The translations under genes and the position numbers were made by a program. The notes below the pieces were generated by a model. It worked only from the letters and a program-made list of their open reading frames with translations. It had not been told where the DNA came from and searched no databases. 13,646 nt of DNA from Desulfuromonadaceae bacterium UBA5613 (GTDB lineage Bacteria > Desulfobacterota > Desulfuromonadia > Desulfuromonadales > UBA2197), in the NCBI GenBank assembly GCA_002424625.1, contig DIKR01000043.1, forward strand, positions 1 through 13,646, read 5' to 3'. Positions 6,691-13,646 of this stretch are shown here, in pieces; position 1 is the stretch's first letter; each line of letters starts with the position of its first letter.

Positions 6691-7529
6691 TGTGCATACC
6701 CCTTCTTGACCAATCGATCGATGGCAATCAGCTCTTCGAGCATTGGTCGCAGACTCGTCAGCTTGAGAGAATTCGGTCCGTCGCAAAGGGCAATATCCGG
6801 ATTTTCATGCACCTCCCAGAAAAGGCCATCGATACCGATCGCCACGGCCGCCCGGGAAAGGGCGCCGACATATTGCCGCTGCCCGCCGGAAGAGGTGCCG
6901 GCGCCTCCCGGGAGCTGCACCGAATGGGTGGCGTCAAAGACGATCGGACAGCCGCTGACTTCGCGCATGATCACCAGCGAACGCATATCAACAACCAGAT
7001 TATTGTAGCCAAAGGTTGCGCCGCGCTCGGTGAGCAGGACATTCTGATTCCCGGTCTCCTGCACTTTGGCAGCGACATTGCGCATATCCCAGGGGGCGAG
7101 GAACTGCCCCTTCTTGACATTGATCGTCTTGCCGGTGGCACCGGCGGCGGCGAGAAGATCGCTTTGCCGCGATAAAAACGCCGGAATCTGGATAATGTCG
7201 AGAACCTTTGCTGCATCGGCAATCTGCGTCTGATCGTGAATATCCGAGACGACCGGCAGGCCATACTGCGCTTTGACCTTGGCCAGGATGTTTAATCCCT
7301 CCGCCATCCCCGGCCCGCGAAAGGCACTCGCCGAAGTGCGGTTCGCTTTATCAAAAGAGGCCTTGAAGACCAGCGGAATGCCGAGCTCTGCACAAAGATC
7401 TTTGAGAAAAGCGGCGATACGCAGCGTCAACCCTTCTTCTTCGATGGCACAGGGTCCGGCAATCAGGACAAAAGGCCGGTTGCCGCCGAAAGTGACATTG
7501 CCGACCTGAACTTCCCGCGAAATCAGCAT
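6687..7529 (-). CDS. kdsA: Kdo-8-phosphate synthase, metal-dependent type
   Basis: Condenses phosphoenolpyruvate with arabinose-5-phosphate to form Kdo-8-phosphate. The 280-residue TIM-barrel protein has FKASFDKANRTS (55-66), KKGQFLAPWDM and FDATHSVQLPGG. The pattern of metal ligands described for the Aquifex enzyme is complete: Cys27 in AGPCAIE, His202, Glu239 and Asp250, with the same 11-residue Glu-Asp spacing. Metal-free enzymes such as that of E. coli have Asn at the Cys position, so this should be a class II, metal-requiring enzyme. The ATG follows the pyrG stop by two bases, and the stop overlaps the kdsD GTG. Confidence 0.97.
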   Translation of the reverse strand: MLISREVQVGNVTFGGNRPFVLIAGPCAIEEEGLTLRIAAFLKDLCAELGIPLVFKASFDKANRTSASAFRGPGMAEGLNILAKVKAQYGLPVVSDIHDQTQIADAAKVLDIIQIPAFLSRQSDLLAAAGATGKTINVKKGQFLAPWDMRNVAAKVQETGNQNVLLTERGATFGYNNLVVDMRSLVIMREVSGCPIVFDATHSVQLPGGAGTSSGGQRQYVGALSRAAVAIGIDGLFWEVHENPDIALCDGPNSLKLTSLRPMLEELIAIDRLVKKGYAQ

Positions 7530-7531
7530 GG

Positions 7532-9139
7532 TTACTTCTCCTTGCGCTCTTTGATGCAGGCGCCGACAAAAGACTCAAAGAGGGGGTGCGGCAGCATCGG
7601 GCGGGAACGGAACTCGGGATGGAACTGACAGCCGAGGAACCAGGGGTGCTCGGTAATTTCGACGATTTCGACCAGGCCGCCATCCGGATTGACCCCGGAG
7701 ATGGTCAGTCCGCAACCTTCCAGCTTTTCGGTATAAGCGTTGTTAAATTCATAACGGTGACGATGCCGTTCCTGAATCTTCTCCTGGCCATAGATCCGGC
7801 GCGCCAGGGTTCCGGCCTTGAGATCACAGGGGTAAGCACCGAGCCGCATGGTCCCGCCCTTCCCCTTCACCCCCTTCTGGCTCTCCATGATGTGGATCAG
7901 GGGGTGCGCAGCATCTTCATGGAATTCGGCCGAGTGCGCCCCTTCCAGAGCGCAGACATTGCGGGCAAATTCCACAACCGCCATCTGCATGCCGAGACAG
8001 ATGCCGAAGAAGGGGAGTTTCTGCTCACGGGCATAACGAATCGCTTCGATCTTCCCTTCACTGCCGCGCTCGCCAAAGCCGCCCGGCACCAGGATACCGT
8101 CGACCCCGGCAAAGGTTTCAGCATCGATCCCGTGCCGTTCCAACGACTCCGAATCGATATATTTCAGGTTCACCCGAGCATTATTGCCGATGCCGCCATG
8201 GGTTAACGACTCGGCCAGCGACTTATAACTCTCGGTCAAATCGACATATTTACCGACAATCGCAATCGTCGTCGTCTCTGCCGGTTCCTTGACCCGCTTG
8301 ACAATCCGCTCCCAGTCGGAAAGATCGGGAGATTTCGTCCAGATATTGAGGTAATCAATAATCCGTTCATCGAGACCCTGCTCGTGCAGGGCGATCGGCA
8401 GTTCGTAGATCGAAGCAACATCGCGCACGGTAATGACCGCTTCTTCTTTGACGTTGCAGAACAGAGCAATCTTTGCCTTCATTTCAAAGGGGATATCACG
8501 ATCGCAGCGGCACAGGAGGATGTCGGGCTGAATGCCGATCTCCCGCAACTCCTTGACCGAGTGCTGGGTCGGCTTGGTTTTAAGCTCACCGGCCGTGGCA
8601 ATATAGGGGACGAGAGTGAGATGGATATATAAGACATTTTCATGGCCGCGCTCGTAGCGAAACTGACGAATGGCTTCAAGAAAAGGGAGGGATTCGATAT
8701 CGCCGACCGTACCGCCGACTTCAATAATCGCCAGATCGACGCCCTTGGCGTTTTCGAGGATCTTGCTTTTGATCTCGTTGGTAATGTGGGGAATAACTTG
8801 CACCGTACCGCCGAGATAATCGCCGCGCCGCTCCTTGCGAATCACGGTATCGTAAACCTGTCCGGTGGTAAAATTTGATTTACGCGTCAGCGGTGCCTGA
8901 GTGAAACGCTCGTAATGGCCAAGATCGAGGTCGGTCTCCGCCCCATCGTCGGTAACGAAGACTTCGCCGTGCTGAAAAGGGCTCATGGTGCCGGGATCGA
9001 CATTAATATACGGATCCATCTTCTGCATGGCGACATGCAGACCGCGGGCTTCCATCAATGCAGCAATGGACGCCGCCGAAAGACCCTTGCCAAGGGAAGA
9101 GACGACTCCACCGGTAATAAAGAGAAATTTTGTTTTCAT
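7532..9139 (-). CDS. pyrG: CTP synthase, glutamine-dependent
   Basis: Makes CTP from UTP, ATP and glutamine. The 535-residue protein has the N-terminal synthase domain, starting KFLFITGGVVSSLGKGLSAA with its P-loop and continuing with MDPYINVDPGTMSPFQHGEV. The C-terminal class I glutaminase domain has nucleophile Cys381 in FFGICLGMQM and the His507-Pro-Glu509 of the triad. Two ATGs lie side by side; 9139 is preferred because the GGAG is five bases upstream of it and only two from the ATG at 9142. KdsB uses CTP to activate Kdo, which explains a nucleotide gene between kdsB and kdsA. kdsA follows after two bases; kdsB lies upstream across a 111-base gap. Confidence 0.97.
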   Translation of the reverse strand: MKTKFLFITGGVVSSLGKGLSAASIAALMEARGLHVAMQKMDPYINVDPGTMSPFQHGEVFVTDDGAETDLDLGHYERFTQAPLTRKSNFTTGQVYDTVIRKERRGDYLGGTVQVIPHITNEIKSKILENAKGVDLAIIEVGGTVGDIESLPFLEAIRQFRYERGHENVLYIHLTLVPYIATAGELKTKPTQHSVKELREIGIQPDILLCRCDRDIPFEMKAKIALFCNVKEEAVITVRDVASIYELPIALHEQGLDERIIDYLNIWTKSPDLSDWERIVKRVKEPAETTTIAIVGKYVDLTESYKSLAESLTHGGIGNNARVNLKYIDSESLERHGIDAETFAGVDGILVPGGFGERGSEGKIEAIRYAREQKLPFFGICLGMQMAVVEFARNVCALEGAHSAEFHEDAAHPLIHIMESQKGVKGKGGTMRLGAYPCDLKAGTLARRIYGQEKIQERHRHRYEFNNAYTEKLEGCGLTISGVNPDGGLVEIVEITEHPWFLGCQFHPEFRSRPMLPHPLFESFVGACIKERKEK

Positions 9140-9201
9140 CATAACTCCAAAAATTATCCTGACACAAAAAACGACAAAAAAGGACGAGAAACAAAGGCCG
9201 A

Positions 9202-9207
9202 ATCATA
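9202..9207 (-). promoter_or_regulatory. Possible -10 box for pyrG
   Basis: TATGAT on the minus strand in the AT-rich kdsB-pyrG gap would start a leader of about 55 bases. The hexamer 17 bases upstream (TTTCTT) is poor. I see no GGGC-type start or other pyrimidine-sensing leader like the one known for Bacillus pyrG. Weak support; the gap could simply be an operon spacer. Confidence 0.25.
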
Positions 9208-9250
9208 CACGACCTTTTTTCTGAAAGAAACTTGTAAAGATCAAAAAAGC

Positions 9251-10006
9251 TTATCGGATGCCTTTCATTAACAACTGCCGCACCCGGTCGAGATCTTCCG
9301 GCGTATCAACTCCAAAGGAGGTCAGACTGGTCTCGGCAACCTTCATTCGGAAACCATTTTCCAGGGCTCGCAACTGTTCAAGTTTTTCCAGCTGTTCCAA
9401 AGCAGTAGGCGCCAGTTTATGATAAGTCAGGAGGAAATCACGGCGGTAGACATAAAGGCCAATATGTTTATATGCCTCAATCTCGGCAAAGTTTGTCTCC
9501 AGTTGATCGATGAGGTCGCGGCCAAAGGGGATGGGAGCCCGGGAGAAATAGAGAGCATAATCGTTGCGATCGGTCACCACCTTGACGACGTTCGGACTCA
9601 GATACTCTTCCGCCGTCAAAATCCGGCTCTTCAACGTCCCCATCGGTACGCCGGTATTGCGCCGCATCGGCTCAATCGCCTGCTCAATCATGCGCGGGTC
9701 GATGAGGGGTTCATCCCCTTGCACATTAACAATCAAGGCCGAATCAATCTGCGCTGCCACTTCAGCAAGGCGGTCGGTTCCGGTCGGATGATCGGCCCGC
9801 GTCATCGCCACCTCTCCGCCAAAGGCGCGGACAGCACTGGCGATGCGTTCATCGTCAGTCGCCACAATCACCCGGTTGACAGCAACACAACGGGCAGTGC
9901 GTTCGTAAACCCACTGAATCATCGGTTTACCGCAAATATCAACTAAAGGTTTACCGGGGAAACGGGTCGAAGCGTAGCGAGCGGGAATAACGGCGGTCAC
10001 ACGCAT
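9251..10006 (-). CDS. kdsB: CMP-Kdo synthetase
   Basis: Couples Kdo to CMP using CTP, the activating step before Kdo is added to lipid A. The 251-residue protein begins with the nucleotidyltransferase signature VIPARYASTRFPGKPL (6-21). It has the conserved VNVQGDEPLI with GDE at 97-99, and ADHPTGTDRLAE and YFSRAPIPFGRD, as expected for KdsB. ATG 10006 gives the family N-terminus, with AAAGGA 12 bases upstream; an in-frame TTG at 10027 would add seven residues and use part of that ribosome binding site. It is the first gene of the Kdo/LPS cluster, with a candidate promoter about 50 bases upstream. pyrG follows after 111 bases. Confidence 0.96.
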   Translation of the reverse strand: MRVTAVIPARYASTRFPGKPLVDICGKPMIQWVYERTARCVAVNRVIVATDDERIASAVRAFGGEVAMTRADHPTGTDRLAEVAAQIDSALIVNVQGDEPLIDPRMIEQAIEPMRRNTGVPMGTLKSRILTAEEYLSPNVVKVVTDRNDYALYFSRAPIPFGRDLIDQLETNFAEIEAYKHIGLYVYRRDFLLTYHKLAPTALEQLEKLEQLRALENGFRMKVAETSLTSFGVDTPEDLDRVRQLLMKGIR

Positions 10007-10051
10007 AGAGAAGGTCAATCCTTTCAATCGTTACGAGAGAACGAAGTTGTC

Positions 10052-10080
10052 ACAGTAAAAAAAAGCGGGGGGGAAGTCAA
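10052..10080 (-). promoter_or_regulatory. Candidate promoter for kdsB with homopolymer spacer
   Basis: Minus-strand TTGACT (10080-10075, five of six consensus bases) is followed by exactly 17 bases and then TACTGT (10057-10052, three of six). The spacer contains seven C, then GC, then a run of T. The expected start is near 10045, about 39 bases before the kdsB ATG. The -10 is weak, and the same T-run could instead help end transcription from the thioesterase gene, although no good hairpin precedes it. Confidence 0.35.
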
Positions 10081-10099
10081 GGACTCTGGCGACAGGAGA

Positions 10100-10492
10100 T
10101 CAAAGTATGAACTCTGGCGCCGAGCGAAGTCGTACTGGACGCGGCAACGCTACTTTTACGCCCTGCGCATCGAGATTGACGAAGGTGATCGTCGTTGAAA
10201 AGACATGGACCTCTTGGCATGCACCGGGGGCATCGGCATAAATGTCGACGCTGTAACGGACTGAAGTCGTACCGACATGCAGCGGCAGAATAGAAAAGCG
10301 CAGGATCGAACCGTTCTCCACCCGTTTACGAAAAGCGATGGCATCCATGCCGACCGTGACCAGCGAAGAACCGGTAAAATCGCGGGCAGCGACCAGCCAG
10401 GCATATTCATCGACCCACTTCAACAGGACACCGCCAAAGAGATAGCCGTGGTGGTTGAGGTGTTCGGGGCGGACCAGGGTAAAGTTATCCAT
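10100..10492 (-). CDS. Hotdog-fold acyl-CoA thioesterase (YciA/BACH-like)
   Basis: Probably hydrolyses acyl-CoA esters in the cytoplasm; the substrate cannot be read from the sequence. The 130-residue product is a single hotdog domain. HLNHHGYLFGGVLLKWVDEY (11-30) matches the active-site helix of the YciA/cytosolic acyl-CoA hydrolase family, with the presumed acidic catalytic residue Asp28. Other family features are VTVGMDAIAFRKRVENGSIL and YSVDIYADAP. ATG 10492 is chosen because AAAGGA lies five bases upstream and the extended -10 candidate at 10524-10532 lies between it and the farther ATG at 10567, which has no ribosome binding site and adds 25 residues not typical of the family. It is separated by 93 bases from kdsB and has no evident link to Kdo synthesis. 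Confidence 0.85.
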   Translation of the reverse strand: MDNFTLVRPEHLNHHGYLFGGVLLKWVDEYAWLVAARDFTGSSLVTVGMDAIAFRKRVENGSILRFSILPLHVGTTSVRYSVDIYADAPGACQEVHVFSTTITFVNLDAQGVKVALPRPVRLRSAPEFIL

Positions 10493-10523
10493 ACGCGTCC
10501 TTTCTACTTGCTTGTCCAGTGGG

Positions 10524-10532
10524 AGAATAGCA
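10524..10532 (-). promoter_or_regulatory. Candidate extended -10 promoter for the thioesterase gene
   Basis: Minus strand reads TGCTATTCT, an extended -10 element, placing transcription start near 10517 and giving a leader of about 25 bases with the AAAGGA ribosome binding site. The best -35 (TTGCCC) is 19 bases away, slightly long, which the extended -10 could tolerate. Confidence 0.4.
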
Positions 10533-10604
10533 TGAAGAGGGGAAGTCGGGGCAAGGGAGAATGTCATTCGGCCAGGGAAAGTTGTGCGCAGACAAAACGA
10601 ACCC

Positions 10605-10633
10605 TTGACCCTTGCCGCATTTCACGACAAAAT
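10605..10633 (+). promoter_or_regulatory. Candidate sigma-70 promoter for the NtrY/NtrX-like genes
   Basis: TTGACC (10605-10610), a 17-base spacer and CAAAAT (10628-10633) form a reasonable housekeeping promoter, with expected start near 10640 and a leader of about 75 bases. A small inverted repeat, GCAGCC and GGCTGC (10639-10657) with a seven-base loop, lies at the predicted start and could be an operator or a leader hairpin. This divergent region also holds the thioesterase promoter candidate on the other strand. Confidence 0.45.
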
Positions 10634-10713
10634 CGCCGGCAGCCAGATAACGGCTGCAAGCATACCTCCTCTACGCATCTACCCGTCTGCCTCTTACAGG
10701 AAGCATCGTCGCC

Positions 10714-12936
10714 ATGGCCCAACCGCCATCAACATTAAAGCTCTGGTTCGGAAGATTGCTGATCCTGCTCCTGCCGATCGCGATTGCTATAACCGTCCGT
10801 TTTGAGTATCAACTTTTTTATTTGACGCAACGGATCCCCTTCTCCCCGAGCATCCAGATGCTCATCCTCGTCAACATTAATCTGTTGTTGATTATTCTCC
10901 TCTTCTTCATACTCGCCCGCAATATCATCCGTCTCCTCATCGAACGACAGGAAGGGGTTTCCGGCGCACGCCTGCGCACCAAACTGGTTGTCGCCTTTGC
11001 CGGCATGTCTTTGCTGCCGACAGCCCTCCTTTTCATGGTCGCCTCGGGCTTTATCTCAACCTCGATCGACAACTGGTTTAATGCCGAGATTGAAAGCGCA
11101 CTGGAAGAATCCCTCGACGTTGCCCGGACTTATTATCAAAACTCGGCAGCCAATGCCCTGTATTACGCCGACCAACTCGCGCGCATCGTTAAAGACGAAA
11201 AACTCCTCAATCAGGAGAATCTGCCGCGCCTGCGCGAGGTCATTGCCCAGAAGCAACAGGAATACAATCTCGGCATTGTCGAAGTCTTCTCCGCGACCGG
11301 AGAAGAACTGGTGCGGGCATCGAATCCGCAGGTCCCGACAGGGGATATTACCCCTCCTTCTTCAGAGTTTTTGCGTAAGTCAATGCAGGGGGAGAGCAAC
11401 TCCCTGGTCGTTCCGGCCGGCAAAGCCGATTTGATTCGCGGCATTGTGCCGATCCATTCAAACTGGAATCCTGCAGATGTCGTCGGTGCTCTGGTCGTCA
11501 ACTACTATGTTCCTTATTCCCTCACCAGCAAAATGAAGGAAATTTCAACGAATTTCGACCAATACAAAAGCGCCAAACAGTTTAAGGGCCGCGTCCGGAA
11601 AGTCTATATTACCGTCCTCTTTCTGATCGTTCTGGTCGTCCTCTTTCTGTCGACCTGGGTCGGCTTCCGGTTGGCCAAAGGGATCACGGATCCAATTCAA
11701 GATCTCGCCGAAGCCACGGAACGGGTCGCCGGCGGAGACCTGACCATGTCTCTCACCCCGCACAGTAACGATGAAATCGGTTATCTCGTGAGCGCGTTTA
11801 ACGGTATGACCACCGACCTGCGCCAGGGGCAGGAACGTTTGCAGGCCGCCAACCGGGAGCTTGAAACCTCGAATCAGGAGATTGAAGCCCGGCGCCTGTA
11901 TATGGAGATCGTCCTCAAAAATGTCACGGCCGGCGTCCTTTCTATCGATCGTAACGGGCACATCCTCACCATCAACCAATCGGCGGAACGCCTCCTCCAC
12001 ATCAACGGAAAAGAGGTGATCAACCGCAACTTCTTTGAAGTTCTCGGCAGCGCCCACTTCCCGCTGGTGCGCGACTTCATCAGCCAGATGACCCATTCCG
12101 GCAAGGATTCCCTCCGCCAGATCGTCCCATTAATGGTCGAAGAGAACGAACTGGTCCTGCAGGTGACGGTCACCGCCCTGCGCGACGAAGCCGGCGAAGT
12201 GATCGGTTCGGTCATTGTCTTTGACGATCTCACCCAACTGCAAAAGGCGCAGCGCATGGCCGCCTGGCGTGAAGTTGCCAAACGCATTGCCCATGAAATC
12301 AAGAACCCGCTCACACCGATCCAGCTTTCAGCGCAGCGTCTACGCCGCCGCTACCTTGAACGCCTCGGTCCGGAGGAGGCTGTCTTTGACGAATGCACCG
12401 CCATGATCATTAAACAGGTTGATGAACTCAAGAATCTGGTCAATGAATTCTCCAGCTTTGCCCGCATGCCCGCTATCAATTCGACCCTGAACGACCTGAA
12501 TTCTCTGATTGAACAGACTCTGGTTCTCTTTCGTCAAGGCCATCCGGAGATCGAATTTATTTTTACCCCTGACCCGGAATTACCGCGAGTCAGTCTTGAT
12601 GCCGAACAGATCAAACGGGTCCTGATCAACCTGATCGACAACAGCATCGCTGCCAGCGTCGGACAAGGTCGCATCGAGCTGGAAACGAGTTTTGATCACA
12701 ACCTCAACATGATCGCCATGACAGTGAGTGATCAGGGATGCGGCATCCCCGCTGAAGACAAACCGCGTCTCTTTGAACCGTACTTTTCAACGAAAAAATC
12801 AGGCACCGGCCTCGGACTTGCCATTGTCGCCACAATCGTTGCCGATCATCATGGCTATATCCGCGTGCGCGATAACCAACCGCGCGGCAGCCGCTTTATT
12901 ATCGAACTGCCGGTGACTGCACCCGACCTTACCTGA
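10714..12936 (+). CDS. ntrY: NtrY-like membrane sensor histidine kinase
   Basis: Inner-membrane sensor that should phosphorylate the regulator encoded next. The 740-residue protein has three N-terminal membrane helices (about 11-28, 48-68 and 91-113), a periplasmic domain of about 180 residues and a fourth helix at about 297-319. These are followed by a HAMP domain (320-372), a PAS domain (395-505: VLSIDRNGHILTINQSAERL), HisKA with His527 in KRIAHEIKNPLTPIQLSAQR, and a HATPase with N-box LINLIDNSIAAS, G1 SDQGCGIP, F-box LFEPYFSTKK and G2 GTGLGLAI. The topology and the HEIKNPLTPIQLSAQ sequence match NtrY. The signal is unknown; in other bacteria NtrY has been tied to nitrogen, redox and envelope control. 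AGGAAG lies about ten bases before the ATG. The regulator starts 21 bases after its stop. Confidence 0.9.
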   Translation: MAQPPSTLKLWFGRLLILLLPIAIAITVRFEYQLFYLTQRIPFSPSIQMLILVNINLLLIILLFFILARNIIRLLIERQEGVSGARLRTKLVVAFAGMSLLPTALLFMVASGFISTSIDNWFNAEIESALEESLDVARTYYQNSAANALYYADQLARIVKDEKLLNQENLPRLREVIAQKQQEYNLGIVEVFSATGEELVRASNPQVPTGDITPPSSEFLRKSMQGESNSLVVPAGKADLIRGIVPIHSNWNPADVVGALVVNYYVPYSLTSKMKEISTNFDQYKSAKQFKGRVRKVYITVLFLIVLVVLFLSTWVGFRLAKGITDPIQDLAEATERVAGGDLTMSLTPHSNDEIGYLVSAFNGMTTDLRQGQERLQAANRELETSNQEIEARRLYMEIVLKNVTAGVLSIDRNGHILTINQSAERLLHINGKEVINRNFFEVLGSAHFPLVRDFISQMTHSGKDSLRQIVPLMVEENELVLQVTVTALRDEAGEVIGSVIVFDDLTQLQKAQRMAAWREVAKRIAHEIKNPLTPIQLSAQRLRRRYLERLGPEEAVFDECTAMIIKQVDELKNLVNEFSSFARMPAINSTLNDLNSLIEQTLVLFRQGHPEIEFIFTPDPELPRVSLDAEQIKRVLINLIDNSIAASVGQGRIELETSFDHNLNMIAMTVSDQGCGIPAEDKPRLFEPYFSTKKSGTGLGLAIVATIVADHHGYIRVRDNQPRGSRFIIELPVTAPDLT

Positions 12937-12957
12937 CCACAGCCTTTTGGAGTTTGC

Positions 12958-13646
12958 ATGAAAACGATTTTGATTATTGATGATGAAGACAGCATTCGCG
13001 CCAGCCTGCAAGGGATTCTGCAGGATGAGGGCTACCGGGTCCTCCTCGCCGCCGACGGCGGCGCCGGCCTCGACCAGCTGCGGGAAGAGAGTGTCGACAT
13101 CATCCTTCTCGATATCTGGATGCCAGGGATTGACGGCCTTGAAACGCTGCGACGGATTCGCGAAATGAATCCCGAACAGTTGGTGATCATGATGAGCGGG
13201 CACGGCACCATCGAAACTGCGGTCAAGGCCACGCGCCTCGGCGCCTACGACTTTATCGAGAAACCGCTGTCGCTGGAGAAAGTCCTCCTGTCCCTGCAAA
13301 ATGCCCTGCGCGTCAGCGGGCTGATCGAGGAGAACCGCACTCTCAAGGAGCAGCTCGGCAAAGAATCGGAGATGATCGGCGAAAGTCCGGCCATCCGCGA
13401 TCTCAAGGCCCAGATTGCCATCGCGGCCCCGACCAGCGGCTGGGTGCTGATCACCGGCGAGAACGGTACTGGCAAAGAACTCGTCGCCCGCGCCATCCAC
13501 AGCTTGTCAAAACGTCGCGACAAACCCTTTATTGAAGTCAATTGCGCTGCTATCCCGGAAGAGTTGATTGAATCGGAACTCTTTGGCCATGAACGCGGCT
13601 CCTTTACCGGTGCCACTGCCCAGCGCCGCGGCAAATTCGATCTTGC
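12958..13646 (+). CDS. ntrX: NtrX-like sigma-54-dependent response regulator (runs off right edge)
   Basis: Transcription activator of the NtrC class, phosphorylated by the kinase upstream. 229 complete codons are visible. The receiver domain (1-120) has the acidic pocket IIDDEDS, phospho-acceptor Asp52 in LLDIWMPGIDG, the conserved MMSGHGTIETAV and Lys in FIEKPLSLE. A linker leads to the AAA+ domain: IGESPAIRDLK, Walker A GENGTGKE, the conserved VNCAAIPEELIESELFGHE, and the sigma-54 contact loop GSFTGA in place of the usual GAFTGA. The GENGTGKE Walker A and the ESEMIGES lead-in resemble NtrX more than NtrC. GGAG lies about seven bases before the ATG. Walker B, the rest of the AAA+ domain and the DNA-binding domain are outside the window. 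Confidence 0.9.
   Translation, partial: MKTILIIDDEDSIRASLQGILQDEGYRVLLAADGGAGLDQLREESVDIILLDIWMPGIDGLETLRRIREMNPEQLVIMMSGHGTIETAVKATRLGAYDFIEKPLSLEKVLLSLQNALRVSGLIEENRTLKEQLGKESEMIGESPAIRDLKAQIAIAAPTSGWVLITGENGTGKELVARAIHSLSKRRDKPFIEVNCAAIPEELIESELFGHERGSFTGATAQRRGKFDL

Noticed and set aside
6139..7008. Plus-strand open frame of 289 codons across kdsD and kdsA
   Set aside because: It lies wholly antisense to two unmistakable genes, resembles no family I know, and crosses their junction; codon structure of the real genes explains it.
9176..9220. Imperfect A/T-rich inverted repeat in the kdsB-pyrG gap
   Set aside because: About ten pairs, mostly A-T, with a loop of more than 20 bases; too weak to call a terminator or riboswitch.
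10083..10119. Nine-base direct repeat ACTCTGGCG at 10083-10091 and 10111-10119, flanking the thioesterase stop
   Set aside because: Short, only two copies, no inverted repeats or transposase nearby; compatible with chance rather than a target-site duplication.
10493..10567. Longer thioesterase start at ATG 10567
   Set aside because: No Shine-Dalgarno, extra residues not typical of the family, and a candidate promoter lies downstream of it; ATG 10492 has a well-spaced AAAGGA.
12799..13500. Minus-strand open frame of 233 codons under the kinase and regulator genes
   Set aside because: Antisense shadow of well-identified NtrY and NtrX domains, with no ribosome binding site or recognisable domain.

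Overview
The window looks like ordinary chromosomal core sequence from a Gram-negative bacterium. It is most likely a Desulfuromonadales/Geobacter-type member of the Desulfobacterota. The reasons are a full Kdo and LPS-transport gene set (so an outer membrane with LPS), sigma-54 followed by long-form HPF and a PTS-Ntr/HPr kinase module, a metal-type KdsA, and an NtrY/NtrX-type two-component system. The placement comes from gene content and from my recollection of gene order in that group; no alignment was run.

Layout. From 1 to 10006 everything is on the minus strand, so transcription runs from high to low coordinates: kdsB (9251-10006), pyrG (7532-9139), kdsA (6687-7529), kdsD (5722-6690), kdsC (5169-5720), lptC (4507-5100), lptA (4004-4510), lptB (3282-4007), rpoN (1808-3271), hpf (1171-1719), ptsN (645-1097) and hprK (611 to beyond the left edge). 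Most junctions overlap or are nearly abutting: kdsA/kdsD, lptC/lptA and lptA/lptB share stop/start bases, and pyrG/kdsA and kdsD/kdsC are 1-2 bases apart. Larger gaps at kdsB/pyrG, kdsC/lptC, rpoN/hpf and hpf/ptsN are where internal promoters or terminators would sit. The hpf/ptsN gap holds a textbook intrinsic terminator. A small hotdog thioesterase gene (10100-10492, minus) follows. At 10493-10713 the strand switches, and an NtrY-like membrane histidine kinase (10714-12936, plus) is followed by an NtrX-like sigma-54-dependent response regulator (12958 to beyond the right edge).

How it fits together. KdsD makes arabinose-5-phosphate, KdsA condenses it with PEP, KdsC removes the phosphate and KdsB activates Kdo with CTP, which PyrG supplies. 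LptC, LptA and LptB are inner-membrane, periplasmic and ATPase parts of the machine that exports finished LPS. The downstream genes are regulatory: sigma-54, the ribosome hibernation factor, and the nitrogen-PTS EIIA with HPr kinase. The sigma-54 factor encoded here is the presumed partner of the NtrX-like regulator.

I see no mobile element, CRISPR array, tRNA or rRNA, and no gene-free stretch above 300 bases; the longest, 10493-10713, holds two divergent promoter candidates. I found no undescribed multi-gene system. The points worth a second look are regulatory: the terminator between hpf and ptsN, a near-consensus sigma-54 site facing backwards between lptC and kdsC, and an lptC start that may be leaderless. 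Several start codons were chosen downstream of the longest possible reading frame, for reasons given in the entries.
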